The notes under the pieces are model-generated. The model was not told where the DNA came from. It saw only the letters and a program-made list of their open reading frames with translations, and ran no database searches. The position numbers and the translations under genes are program-made. From NCBI GenBank assembly GCA_025965895.1, contig JAOPWC010000205.1, positions 1 through 64,000 of the forward strand: 64,000 bases of DNA. The letters are read 5' to 3'. Below are positions 8,527-16,028 of the stretch, one piece after another. The stretch's first letter is position 1, and every line of letters starts with the position of its first letter. The stretch is from Mycobacterium sp. (lineage in GTDB: Bacteria > Actinomycetota > Actinomycetes > Mycobacteriales > Mycobacteriaceae).

Positions 8527-9372
8527 GTGCGCCCCGCAATCAAGGTCGGTCTGTCGACGGCCTCGGTGTATCCGCTGAGGACCGAGGCCGCGTTCGAATA
8601 CGCGGCGCGGCTGGGCTACGACGGCGTCGAGCTGATGGTCTGGGCTGAGTCGGTCAGCCAGGACATCGACGCGGTCGGCAAGCTGTCGCGCCGCTACGGA
8701 GTCCCGGTGCTGGCCGTGCATGCGCCCTGCCTGCTGATCTCGCAGCGGGTCTGGGGCTCCAACCCGATCCCGAAGCTGGACCGCAGTGTTCGCGCAGCCG
8801 AGGCGCTCGGCGCGCAGACCGTCGTGATTCACCCGCCGTTTCGCTGGCAGCGCCGCTACGCGGAGGGGTTCACCGAACAGGTTGCGCGGCTCGAGGAGAC
8901 CAGTGACGTGCTCGTCGCCGTGGAAAACATGTTCCCGTTCCGCGCCGACCGGTTCTTCGGCGGCACACAAGCCTCGATCGAGCGGATGCGCAAGCGCGGC
9001 GGCACGCCGGGGCCCGCCATCTCCGCGTTCTCGCCGTCCTACGACCCACTCGACGGCGACCACGCCCACTACACCCTCGACCTTTCCCACACCGCCACCG
9101 CAGGCACCGATGCGCTCGACATGGCCGACCGGATGGGATCCGGCCTCGCGCACCTGCACCTGACCGACGGCACCGGCGCGTCCGTCGACGAGCACCTGGT
9201 CCCGGGTCGCGGCACCCAGCCCGCGGTCGAGGTGTGCCAGACACTGGCCGCAGGCGACTTCTCCGGCCATGTGATCCTGGAAGTCACCACGTCCGGGGTG
9301 CGCACCGAGGACCAGCGCGAAGCGTTGCTCACCGAGTCGCTGGATTTCGCGCGCACCCATCTGCTCCGCTGA
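8527..9372 (+). CDS. Sugar phosphate isomerase/epimerase (TIM barrel), Rv0498 homologue
   Basis: 281 residues of the xylose-isomerase-like TIM barrel superfamily (AP endonuclease 2 fold). Barrel strands are visible as KVGLSTASVYP, GYDGVELMVW, VPVLAVHAPC, TVVIHPPF, VAVENMFPF and LDLSHTATAG, with Glu, His and Asp at the strand ends that usually bind a divalent metal. GTG 8527 gives the conserved start IKVGLSTASVYPLRTE. It lies 17 nt behind the membrane protein gene and is probably cotranscribed. The substrate is not known. Confidence 0.85.
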   Translation: MRPAIKVGLSTASVYPLRTEAAFEYAARLGYDGVELMVWAESVSQDIDAVGKLSRRYGVPVLAVHAPCLLISQRVWGSNPIPKLDRSVRAAEALGAQTVVIHPPFRWQRRYAEGFTEQVARLEETSDVLVAVENMFPFRADRFFGGTQASIERMRKRGGTPGPAISAFSPSYDPLDGDHAHYTLDLSHTATAGTDALDMADRMGSGLAHLHLTDGTGASVDEHLVPGRGTQPAVEVCQTLAAGDFSGHVILEVTTSGVRTEDQREALLTESLDFARTHLLR

Positions 9373-9420
9373 GCCGCACCACGCCCCACCACGCCGCACC
9401 ACGCCGCACCACGCCGAAGG
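9373..9420. repeat. 10-bp tandem repeat between the isomerase and thioesterase genes
   Basis: Four near-perfect copies of GCCGCACCAC start directly after the upstream stop codon, followed by GCCGAAGG, which supplies the ribosome binding site of the next gene. Confidence 0.8.
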
Positions 9421-9426
9421 ATGCCC

Positions 9427-10263
9427 ATGACCCGATCCCGCCTGTTCTCCGACGCGATGGCGCTGCGGCAGGTGGACGACGGGCTGTTCGAGGGCGAGCT
9501 GAACGAGCACTGGACCATCGGGCCGAAGGTCCACGGCGGCGCGATGCTCGCATTGTGCGCGGGGGCGGCGCGCGCCGCCCACGGCGGGGGAGTGCAGCCG
9601 GTCGCGGTATCGGCCAGCTACCTGTCAGCCCCCGACCCGGGGCCGATGCGCCTGCAGACCTTCGTCCGCAAGCGGGGCCGCACGGTGAGCGTGGTCGAGG
9701 TGGAGCTGATCCAGGGCGACCGCTTGCGCGAAGAGCAGAAGGCGTCCGTGCATGCCGTGGTCACGCTCGGCCGGCCCGAGCACCGGGCGCCGCCGCTGCT
9801 GTCGGCGAATCCGGTGGTGCCGTTGATGGCTCCCGAACCGCCGCCGGACGCCCAGTCCATCGGGCCCGAACACCCGATGGCGGGGCTGCTGCACCTGGCC
9901 GAAGGCTGCGATCTACGGCCGCTGATGTCAACCGTGCCGACGGAGGGTATGCCGTCTGACGGCAGGCCGCCCGCGATCCAGTTGTGGGTCCGGCCGCGTG
10001 GCGTGGCCCCTGACATCCTGTTCGCGCTGATGTGCGGAGACATCTCGGTGCCGGTCGCGTTCGCGGTGGGCCGCCGGGGCTGGGCACCGACGGTGCAGTT
10101 GACCGCGTACCTGCGCGGCGTGCCGGCCGACGGGTGGCTGAGGGTGCTGTGCACCACCACGCAGATCGGCCAGGACTGGTTCGACGAGGATCACATCGTC
10201 GTCGATGCCGACGGCCGGATCGTCGCGCAGACACGCCAGCTTGCGCTGGTGCCGTCGCAGTGA
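9427..10263 (+). CDS. Thioesterase family protein, Rv0499 homologue
   Basis: About 278 residues of a double hot-dog acyl-CoA thioesterase-like protein. The N-terminal half has HWTIGPKVHGGAMLALC and VAVSASYLSAPDPGPM, as in TesB-like enzymes. The C-terminal half has the expected DWFDEDHIVVDADGRIVAQTRQ ending. ATG 9427 sits 6 nt behind GAAGG; ATG 9421 is in the same frame but too close to that site. It probably hydrolyses an acyl-CoA, substrate unknown. Confidence 0.82.
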   Translation: MTRSRLFSDAMALRQVDDGLFEGELNEHWTIGPKVHGGAMLALCAGAARAAHGGGVQPVAVSASYLSAPDPGPMRLQTFVRKRGRTVSVVEVELIQGDRLREEQKASVHAVVTLGRPEHRAPPLLSANPVVPLMAPEPPPDAQSIGPEHPMAGLLHLAEGCDLRPLMSTVPTEGMPSDGRPPAIQLWVRPRGVAPDILFALMCGDISVPVAFAVGRRGWAPTVQLTAYLRGVPADGWLRVLCTTTQIGQDWFDEDHIVVDADGRIVAQTRQLALVPSQ

Positions 10264-10281
10264 TGGCCGGCACGCCGTCGT

Positions 10282-10377
10282 TTCCCCGGTCGCTGCGCTC
10301 CTGCCCACGCCGCCCTTCCCCGGTCGCTGCGCTCCTGCCCCCGCCGCCCTTCCCCGGTCGCTGCGCTCCTGCCTCCT
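10282..10377. repeat. 34-bp tandem repeat upstream of proC
   Basis: TTCCCCGGTCGCTGCGCTCC recurs at 10282, 10316 and 10350, exactly 34 bp apart, with CTGCCC(A/C)CGCCGCCC filling the rest of each unit; the third copy is partial. It occupies nearly all of the space between the thioesterase gene and proC, so copy number would set the proC leader length. Confidence 0.88.
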
Positions 10378-10398
10378 GAGATCTGGCATGCTTTCGCG

Positions 10399-11271
10399 GT
10401 GTCCAGAATCGCGATTGTCGGTGGCGGCAACATCGGTGAAGCGCTGCTGTCGGGACTGCTGCGGTCCGGCCGCCAGCTCAAGGACATTGTCGTCGCCGAA
10501 CGCGTGCCGGCCCGTGCGCGCTATCTGGCCGACAGGTATTCGGTACGGGTCGCCGGGGTGGCCGGTGCGGTCGAGAACGCGAACTTCGTGGTCGTCGCGG
10601 TCAAGCCGTCGGATGTGGAGTCGGTGACCACAGAGATCGCCGACGCGATCGCCCGTGCCCAGGGCGACGCCCCCGAGCATGTGGTCGTCAGCGTCGCCGC
10701 CGGCGTCAGCACCGCGTACTACGAATCGAAGCTGCCCGCGGGCACCCCGGTGATCCGGGTGATGCCGAACGCGCCGATGGTGGTCAGCGCCGGAGTCAGC
10801 GCGATCGCGACGGGCCGGTTTGCCACTGAAGCGCACCTCAAAGAGGTCGCCGCGCTGTTCGACGCCGTCGGCGGCGTCCTCACCGTCCCCGAGTCACAGC
10901 TGGATGCGGTGACCGCGGTGTCGGGCTCCGGCCCGGGTTACTTCTTTCTGGTGGTCGAGGCGCTCGTTGACGCCGGGGTCGGGGTCGGGCTGAGCCGGTC
11001 GGTAGCCACCGACCTTGTGGTGCAGACGATGGCCGGCTCGGCCGCGATGTTGCTGGAACGGATGGGCGACACCGGATCGCCGCACGAGGCGTCGCAGGGC
11101 GCCGGTGTCGACACCACCCCCGCGGAACTTCGGGCCACGATCACGTCGCCGGGCGGCACCACCGCGGCCGGCCTCGGCGAACTCGAGCGCGCAGGGGTGC
11201 GGGCAGCTCTCGCGGCGGCCGTCCTGGCCGCGAAAAGACGCTCTGAGCAGTTAGGAATTACATCAGAGTAG
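10399..11271 (+). CDS. proC: Pyrroline-5-carboxylate reductase
   Basis: 290 residues. It reduces 1-pyrroline-5-carboxylate to L-proline with NAD(P)H, the last step of proline synthesis. The Rossmann motif IAIVGGGNIGEALLSG is at residues 4-19. The C-terminal family signature covers ~residues 215-260 (MAGSAAMLLERMG, then SPGGTTAAGL). GTG 10399 gives the normal start. No other proline gene is nearby; position matches Rv0500. Confidence 0.96.
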   Translation: MSRIAIVGGGNIGEALLSGLLRSGRQLKDIVVAERVPARARYLADRYSVRVAGVAGAVENANFVVVAVKPSDVESVTTEIADAIARAQGDAPEHVVVSVAAGVSTAYYESKLPAGTPVIRVMPNAPMVVSAGVSAIATGRFATEAHLKEVAALFDAVGGVLTVPESQLDAVTAVSGSGPGYFFLVVEALVDAGVGVGLSRSVATDLVVQTMAGSAAMLLERMGDTGSPHEASQGAGVDTTPAELRATITSPGGTTAAGLGELERAGVRAALAAAVLAAKRRSEQLGITSE

Positions 11272-11410
11272 TTCATGAATTTTCGATGGATTAGCCCACA
11301 CCCGTCGCAGTAACCCCACTGGTCCCGCTATTCTCCTCGTTGTATGCACGTGTTCGTGCCAGCGGTGGGGAAGCCGCTGGCCCTGGCCGTGCCTGAAGGA
11401 TTGGGTTGCG

Positions 11411-11674
11411 ATGATGTCTTCGAACGGGCCATCGGCGCGGGATTCGGCTAGCGGAAAAGCACGCGATACCGGCGTCTCCGACGGTCAGCCGCCCGCCAGA
11501 GCTCAATTTCTCACCGTCGCCGAGGTGGCCAGCCTGATGCGGGTCAGCAAGATGACGGTCTACCGGCTCGTTCACAACGGCGAGCTGCCCGCGGTTCGGG
11601 TGGGCCGGTCATTTCGGGTGCACGCCAAGGCCGTGCACGATTTGTTGGAGACGTCGTACTTCGACGCCGGCTAA
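11411..11674 (+). CDS. BldC/excisionase-like helix-turn-helix protein, Rv0500A homologue
   Basis: 87 residues. A MerR-like winged helix begins at ~residue 34: FLTVAEVASLMRVSKMTVYR, then the wing GELPAVRVGRSFRVHAKAV. This is the single-domain BldC/AlpA type that binds DNA as head-to-tail copies. A ~30-residue polar N-terminus precedes it. It stands alone, with no phage genes nearby, so it is a conserved chromosomal regulator rather than a prophage excisionase. The targets are unknown. Confidence 0.88.
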   Translation: MMSSNGPSARDSASGKARDTGVSDGQPPARAQFLTVAEVASLMRVSKMTVYRLVHNGELPAVRVGRSFRVHAKAVHDLLETSYFDAG

Positions 11675-11785
11675 GGCCCGCACCCGCGTTTTTCGTTCAC
11701 CTGCTGTGCCCGGGTAAGGTGGCCGGGACCGCCTGACACCTCGGGTACGGGGTCAGGCACAGGCACAACGTAGGTAGCGGAGGCT

Positions 11786-11887
11786 ATGGGTTCAGTCATC
11801 AAGAAGCGGCGCAAGCGCATGTCGAAGAAGAAGCACCGCAAACTGCTTCGTCGTACTCGGGTGCAGCGCCGCAAACTCGGCAAGTAG
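11786..11887 (+). CDS. Small basic ribosomal protein bS22 (AURKAIP1/COX24 domain)
   Basis: A 33-residue, very basic protein starting [19 protein letters not shown] and ending RRKLGK. It matches, as I remember it, the small protein found in mycobacterial 30S structures and named bS22, which lies in 16S rRNA near the decoding region (Rv0500B). GGAG at 11779-11782 is placed correctly before ATG 11786. The gene is easily missed because of its size. It lies between the BldC-like regulator and the epimerase gene, as in other mycobacteria. Confidence 0.9.
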
Positions 11888-11945
11888 CCGCCGCAGTGTG
11901 ATGCGCGGCAATGCCCTGCGCGGACTCGCTCGCTAGGCTGTCGAG

Positions 11946-13022
11946 ATGGATTCTGCGACCCCAGGGGACGACGGCACCCTTCACTACCCCAAAATTGTGC
12001 TGGTCACCGGTGCATGCCGGTTCCTCGGCGGTTACCTGACCGCCAGGTTGGCGCAGAACCCGTTGATCAACCGGGTGATCGCCGTGGACGCCGTCGCGCC
12101 CAGCAAGGATCTGCTGCGCCGGATGGGCCGTGCCGAATTCGTCCGTGCCGATATTCGCAACCCGTTCATCGCCAAAGTGATCCGCAACGGCGAAGTCGAC
12201 ACCGTGGTGCACGCGGCCTCGGCGTCCTACGCCCCGCGTGCCGGTGGCCGCGCCGCGTTGAAGGAACTCAATGTGATGGGCGCGATGCAACTGTTCGCCG
12301 CCTGCCAGAAGGCCCCGTCGGTGCGCCGCGTCGTGCTGAAGTCGACGTCGGAGGTATACGGCTCCAGCCCCCACGACCCCGTGGTCTTCACCGAGGACAG
12401 CAGCAGTCGCAGGCCGCTCGGCCCCGGGTTCGCGCAGGACAGCCTCGACATCGAGGGGTACGCCCGCGGCCTGGCGCGCCGCCGGCCCGACATCGCGGTC
12501 ACGATCCTGCGGCTTGCGAACATGATCGGCCCGGCGATGGAGACCGCGCTGTCGCGGTACCTGGCCGGACCCGTCGTGCCGACCGTGCTGGGCCGCGACG
12601 CCCGGCTGCAGCTGCTGCACGAGCAGGACGCGCTCGGCGCGCTCGAGCGCGGCACGATGGCGGGCAAGGCCGGCACGTTCAACGTCGGCGCGGACGGCAT
12701 CATGATGATGTCCCAGGCGATCCGGCGGTCAGGGCGGATTCCGCTTCCGGTGCCCGGTCTGGGCGTCTGGGCAATAGATTCGCTACGCCGCGCAACCCGC
12801 TACACTGAGGTCACTCGAGAGCAGCTGAACTATTTGAGCTACGGCAGGGTCATGGACACCACCCGGATGCGTGTCGATTTAGGCTATCGCTCGAAGTGGA
12901 CTACTCTCGAAGCCTTCGATGACTATTTTCGCGGTCGGAATTTGACCCCAATCATCGACCAACGATGGGTACGCTCACTGGAGAGTCGTGCCGTCGCCGC
13001 GGCCCAGCGCTGGGGCGGCTAG
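11946..13022 (+). CDS. NAD-dependent epimerase/dehydratase, extended SDR (Rv0501/GalE2 homologue)
   Basis: 358 residues. The Rossmann motif is VTGACRFLGGYL near residue 20, a variant in which Cys-Arg replaces the usual Ala-Gly. AVDAV and VVHAAS follow, and SEVYGSS plus a later YARG region supply SDR-type active-site residues. Annotated elsewhere as UDP-glucose 4-epimerase-like, but substrate evidence is weak. ATG 11946 follows CTGTCGAG. It is followed closely by the acyltransferase gene (34 nt), a conserved pair (Rv0501-Rv0502). Confidence 0.85.
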   Translation: MDSATPGDDGTLHYPKIVLVTGACRFLGGYLTARLAQNPLINRVIAVDAVAPSKDLLRRMGRAEFVRADIRNPFIAKVIRNGEVDTVVHAASASYAPRAGGRAALKELNVMGAMQLFAACQKAPSVRRVVLKSTSEVYGSSPHDPVVFTEDSSSRRPLGPGFAQDSLDIEGYARGLARRRPDIAVTILRLANMIGPAMETALSRYLAGPVVPTVLGRDARLQLLHEQDALGALERGTMAGKAGTFNVGADGIMMMSQAIRRSGRIPLPVPGLGVWAIDSLRRATRYTEVTREQLNYLSYGRVMDTTRMRVDLGYRSKWTTLEAFDDYFRGRNLTPIIDQRWVRSLESRAVAAAQRWGG

Positions 13023-13056
13023 ACAGACAGTCAACGGGTGGGGAGAAGGAATACCG

Positions 13057-14124
13057 GTGGCGGGTGAACCCAAGGCCAAAGTGATTCCGCTGCATGGAAA
13101 TTCGGGCCGCACCGCAGCATCGCGGCGTACCGCGCAGCGCACTGAAGCCGCCCGGCGACATCCATCGCTGCTGTCCGATCCGGATAGCCGCGCCTCGGCG
13201 GAGCAGATGGCGGCCGTCGTGCGGGAGATCGACGCGCACAGGGCCGGTGCGGCCGCGCCCGATCAGAGCACCCAGGTGCCCAACGAACTGGCTCAGCGCG
13301 TCGCCGGCATCGCGGACTTCGTCCGGCGACGGATCACCGGTGACTACACCGTCGACGAGTTCGGCTTCGACCCCCACTTCAACGACTCGGTCGTGATGCC
13401 TTTGCTGAGGACACTGTTCAAGGGGTGGTTCCGCGTCGAGGTGAGTGGCATCGAGAATTTGCCGGAAACCGGGGCGGCGCTGGTGGTGGCCAACCACGCC
13501 GGTGTGCTGCCGTTCGACGGACTGATGGCGGCGGTGGCCGTCCACGACAAACACCCCGCCCACCGGGGGCTTCGCCTGCTGGCCGCGGACATGGTCTTCG
13601 ACAGCGCGTTCCTGGGACAGGTGGCGCGCAAGGCGGGCCACACGATGGCCTGCACGACCGACGCACACCGCCTGCTGGCCCGCGGCGAGCTGACCGCGGT
13701 GTTCCCCGAGGGCTACAAGGGTCTGGGCAAGCGCTTCAAGGATCGCTACAAGCTGCAGCGGTTCGGCCGGGGCGGCTTCGTGTCGTCCGCGCTGCGCGCC
13801 AAGGCGCCGATCATCCCCTGTTCGATCGTCGGGTCGGAGGAGATCTACCCGATGATCGGCGACCTGAAGCCGCTGGCCAGGTTGCTGGGGCTGCCGTACT
13901 TCCCGATTACCCCGCTGTTCCCGCTCGCCGGGCCGGTAGGGATGATCCCGCTGCCGTCGAAGTGGCACATCGAGTTCGGCACACCGATCGAGACGGCGAA
14001 CTACGACGACGCCGCGCCGGAGGACCCGATGATCACCTTCGAGCTCACCGACCAGGTGCGCGAGACCATCCAGCAGACGCTCTACCGGCTGCTGACCACC
14101 CGGCGCAACACGTTCCTCGGCTAA
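13057..14124 (+). CDS. Lysophospholipid acyltransferase (PlsC-like), Rv0502 homologue
   Basis: 355 residues. The first ~100 are polar. The acyltransferase domain follows, with NHAGVLPFDG near residue 145 and FPEGYKGLGK near residue 215. The usual HX4D motif is replaced by a His with Asp seven residues later, as in a subgroup of mycobacterial acyltransferases. Start GTG 13057 has a strong site (GGGGAGAAGGA). Probable role: acyl transfer to a glycerol or other lipid at the membrane. In M. tuberculosis cmaA2 follows; here the converging hadD-like gene ends only 8 nt away. Confidence 0.85.
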   Translation: MAGEPKAKVIPLHGNSGRTAASRRTAQRTEAARRHPSLLSDPDSRASAEQMAAVVREIDAHRAGAAAPDQSTQVPNELAQRVAGIADFVRRRITGDYTVDEFGFDPHFNDSVVMPLLRTLFKGWFRVEVSGIENLPETGAALVVANHAGVLPFDGLMAAVAVHDKHPAHRGLRLLAADMVFDSAFLGQVARKAGHTMACTTDAHRLLARGELTAVFPEGYKGLGKRFKDRYKLQRFGRGGFVSSALRAKAPIIPCSIVGSEEIYPMIGDLKPLARLLGLPYFPITPLFPLAGPVGMIPLPSKWHIEFGTPIETANYDDAAPEDPMITFELTDQVRETIQQTLYRLLTTRRNTFLG

Positions 14125-14131
14125 CCCCCGG

Positions 14132-14659
14132 CTAGTCCCGGGCCGTCGGCTGGCCCGCGAGGGCGGCGTTGCGGGCTGCGGCGATCGACGACACCACTTC
14201 GTCGGCTTCACTCTCGTGCGCAGCCTCGCCGATCACGGTCACGATGCTGGTGATGACCGGCTTGCCCTCCCCGTCGGTGACTTCGCCGCGGATCTCGCTG
14301 ATCACCGTGCCGTGGGATTCGATGACCGAGTCCAGGTAGGAGTCGAAGAACAGCCTGTCGCCGTCCAGGATCGGCCGATGGAACATCAGCTTCTGGTCCC
14401 GGTGTAACACCCGCGCCAGATTGATGGGCACGTCGAACTGGTTGAAGATCTCCAGCTGAACCTTCCGGCCCGCGACCGTGAGGAATGTCAACGACGCCAC
14501 CAGCGCCGGATAGCCCAGTTCCGCGGCGGCTTCCTCGCTGAAGTGGGCGGGGTGGTTGTCCTTGACGGCGCGGGCGAACTCGCGGATCTTTTCGCGGTCG
14601 ACCTCGAAGTAGTCCGGATACCGGTAGTGCGTACCGATGATCTCTTCAGCAATGCTCAT
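14132..14659 (-). CDS. HadD-like FAS-II hydroxyacyl dehydratase subunit (Rv0504c homologue)
   Basis: 175 residues of a MaoC/hot-dog N-terminal type dehydratase (UPF0336). The sequence HYRYPDYFEVDREKIREFA and GYPALVASLTFLTV resembles HadA and HadC of the mycolic acid pathway. In M. smegmatis the corresponding protein has been reported as HadD, needed for normal mycolic acid elongation. The catalytic hydratase His-Asp pair is expected on a partner subunit. ATG 14659 is the start. A serB1-like gene on the same strand lies 58 nt upstream. Confidence 0.85.
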   Translation of the reverse strand: MSIAEEIIGTHYRYPDYFEVDREKIREFARAVKDNHPAHFSEEAAAELGYPALVASLTFLTVAGRKVQLEIFNQFDVPINLARVLHRDQKLMFHRPILDGDRLFFDSYLDSVIESHGTVISEIRGEVTDGEGKPVITSIVTVIGEAAHESEADEVVSSIAAARNAALAGQPTARD

Positions 14660-14717
14660 GCCCGGCGTGTTCTCCAGCTCTGTTCGTGCTCAGCGGCGCG
14701 AGCCTATCAGCGGGTCC

Positions 14718-15587
14718 TCAGCGACTCTCCTGCCGGCGCGACACGACCGCGGCCAGCGCACCGCCCGCTGCCCCCAGCGCCAGCGCCGACGGCACCCCGA
14801 TGCGGGCGGCCTTGCGCGCGGTGCGGAAGTCGCGGATCTCCCAGCCGCGCTCCCGGGCCAGCACTCGCAGCGCAGCGTCGGGGTTGATGGCCACCGCGGT
14901 GCCGACCAGAGACAGCATCGGCACGTCGTTGATGCTGTCGGAGTACGCCGTGCAGCGCTTCAGGTTCAGCCCCCCGCGAATGGCCAGGGACCGCACCGCA
15001 TGCGCCTTCCCGGTGCCGTGCAGGATGTCGCCGACGAGCCGGCCGGTGAAAACGCCCTCCGCCGACTCCGCGGCGGTGCCCAGTGCGCCGGTGAAGCCCA
15101 GCCGCTTGGCGATGGTGTTGGCCAGTTCGTACGGCGTCGCCGTGACGAGCCACACCTGCTGGCCGGCATCGAGGTGCATCTGCGCCAGCGCCAGCGTGCC
15201 GGGCCAGATCTTGTCGGCGATGATCTCATCGTAGATTTCCTCGCCCACGGCGACCAGCTCGTCGGTCGAGCGGCCCTCGATGAACGCCAGCGCCTTGCGC
15301 CGCCCGGCGGCCACGTCGTCGCTGTTCTCCCGGCCCGTGAGCTGAAACTTCGCCTGCGCGTAGGCGAACCGGACCAGGTCGCCGTAGGTGAAGTACTTGC
15401 GGGCCGCCAGCCCGCGAGCGAAATGCACGAGCGACGACCCGTGCACCAGCGTGTTGTCGACGTCGAAGAAGGCCGCCGCGGTCAGGTCGGCCGGAGGCGG
15501 TGGCGGCGTGGCCTCGGGTCGCAAGTCGGCGACGGCAGCCTCCGCGCTCGCGTCACCGGCTATGTCCTGCGAATCCGCGCCAGTCAC
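14718..15587 (-). CDS. serB1: HAD-IB family hydrolase, SerB1-like (Rv0505c homologue)
   Basis: 289 residues. HAD motif I is FFDVDNTLVHGSS near residue 40, motif II VTATPYELA near residue 150 and motif IV YSDSINDVPML near residue 215. A hydrophobic tail (IGVPSALALGAAGGALAAVV) could anchor it to the membrane. Named as phosphoserine phosphatase in M. tuberculosis, but the HAD-IB group also includes lipid phosphatases, so the substrate is open. GTG 15587 starts a polar, Ala/Pro-rich leader. It is divergent from the glutaredoxin gene, 35 nt away. Confidence 0.85.
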   Translation of the reverse strand: MTGADSQDIAGDASAEAAVADLRPEATPPPPPADLTAAAFFDVDNTLVHGSSLVHFARGLAARKYFTYGDLVRFAYAQAKFQLTGRENSDDVAAGRRKALAFIEGRSTDELVAVGEEIYDEIIADKIWPGTLALAQMHLDAGQQVWLVTATPYELANTIAKRLGFTGALGTAAESAEGVFTGRLVGDILHGTGKAHAVRSLAIRGGLNLKRCTAYSDSINDVPMLSLVGTAVAINPDAALRVLARERGWEIRDFRTARKAARIGVPSALALGAAGGALAAVVSRRQESR

Positions 15588-15622
15588 CTTTCAACACTAA
15601 GCCACCGGCGGATACTGACCGC

Positions 15623-15883
15623 GTGAGCCTTCGACAGGTGGTTTTGCTGACGCGCGACGGCTGTTCGCTCTGCGAGAAGGCCCGACGACGCCTGGCCGAG
15701 TTGGCCGGCGAACTGGGTTTCGAGTTGTCGCTCATCGACGTTGACGCCGAAGCCGCGGCGGGGCGGCCCGGCATGCGCGCGCAGTTCGGTGACCTCCTGC
15801 CGGTTGTGCTTCTCGACGGACGCGAGCACAGCTACTGGGAGGTCGACGAGCCGCGCCTGCGCAATGACCTTGCGTCAGGCTGA
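15623..15883 (+). CDS. Glutaredoxin family protein, Rv0508 homologue
   Basis: 86 residues of the thioredoxin fold with LLTRDGCSLCEKA (CxxC near residues 14-17) and a cis-Pro region LLPVVLLDGRE. Start GTG 15623. It lies 141 nt before hemA in the same direction, as in other mycobacteria. It probably carries out thiol-disulfide exchange in the cytoplasm; no partner is visible. Confidence 0.85.
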   Translation: MSLRQVVLLTRDGCSLCEKARRRLAELAGELGFELSLIDVDAEAAAGRPGMRAQFGDLLPVVLLDGREHSYWEVDEPRLRNDLASG

Positions 15884-16013
15884 CTACCGGCAGGCCGGAA
15901 GCATGATTCACCCGTTGGCCGGGATTTGGTGGCCTACCCCAAACGGATTACCTTGAAAGGTGAATTCTTTACACCCGCTGAGGGCACCCGTTAAGAGCAA
16001 GGGAGCAGGCCAG

Positions 16014-16028
16014 GTGACCGTGCCGTGA
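16014..16028 (+). promoter_or_regulatory. Four-codon leader ORF overlapping the hemA start
   Basis: GTG ACC GTG CCG TGA follows AAGGGAG (15999-16005) with 8 nt spacing, a better distance than that to the hemA GTG (19 nt). Its TGA (16026-16028) overlaps the hemA start GTG (16025-16027). Ribosomes ending the mini-ORF could re-initiate at hemA. Confidence 0.45.

Noticed and set aside
15940..16013. TTGAAA and TTTACA words before hemA as a sigma-70 promoter
   Set aside because: The spacing does not fit a -35/-10 pair, so no promoter is claimed.
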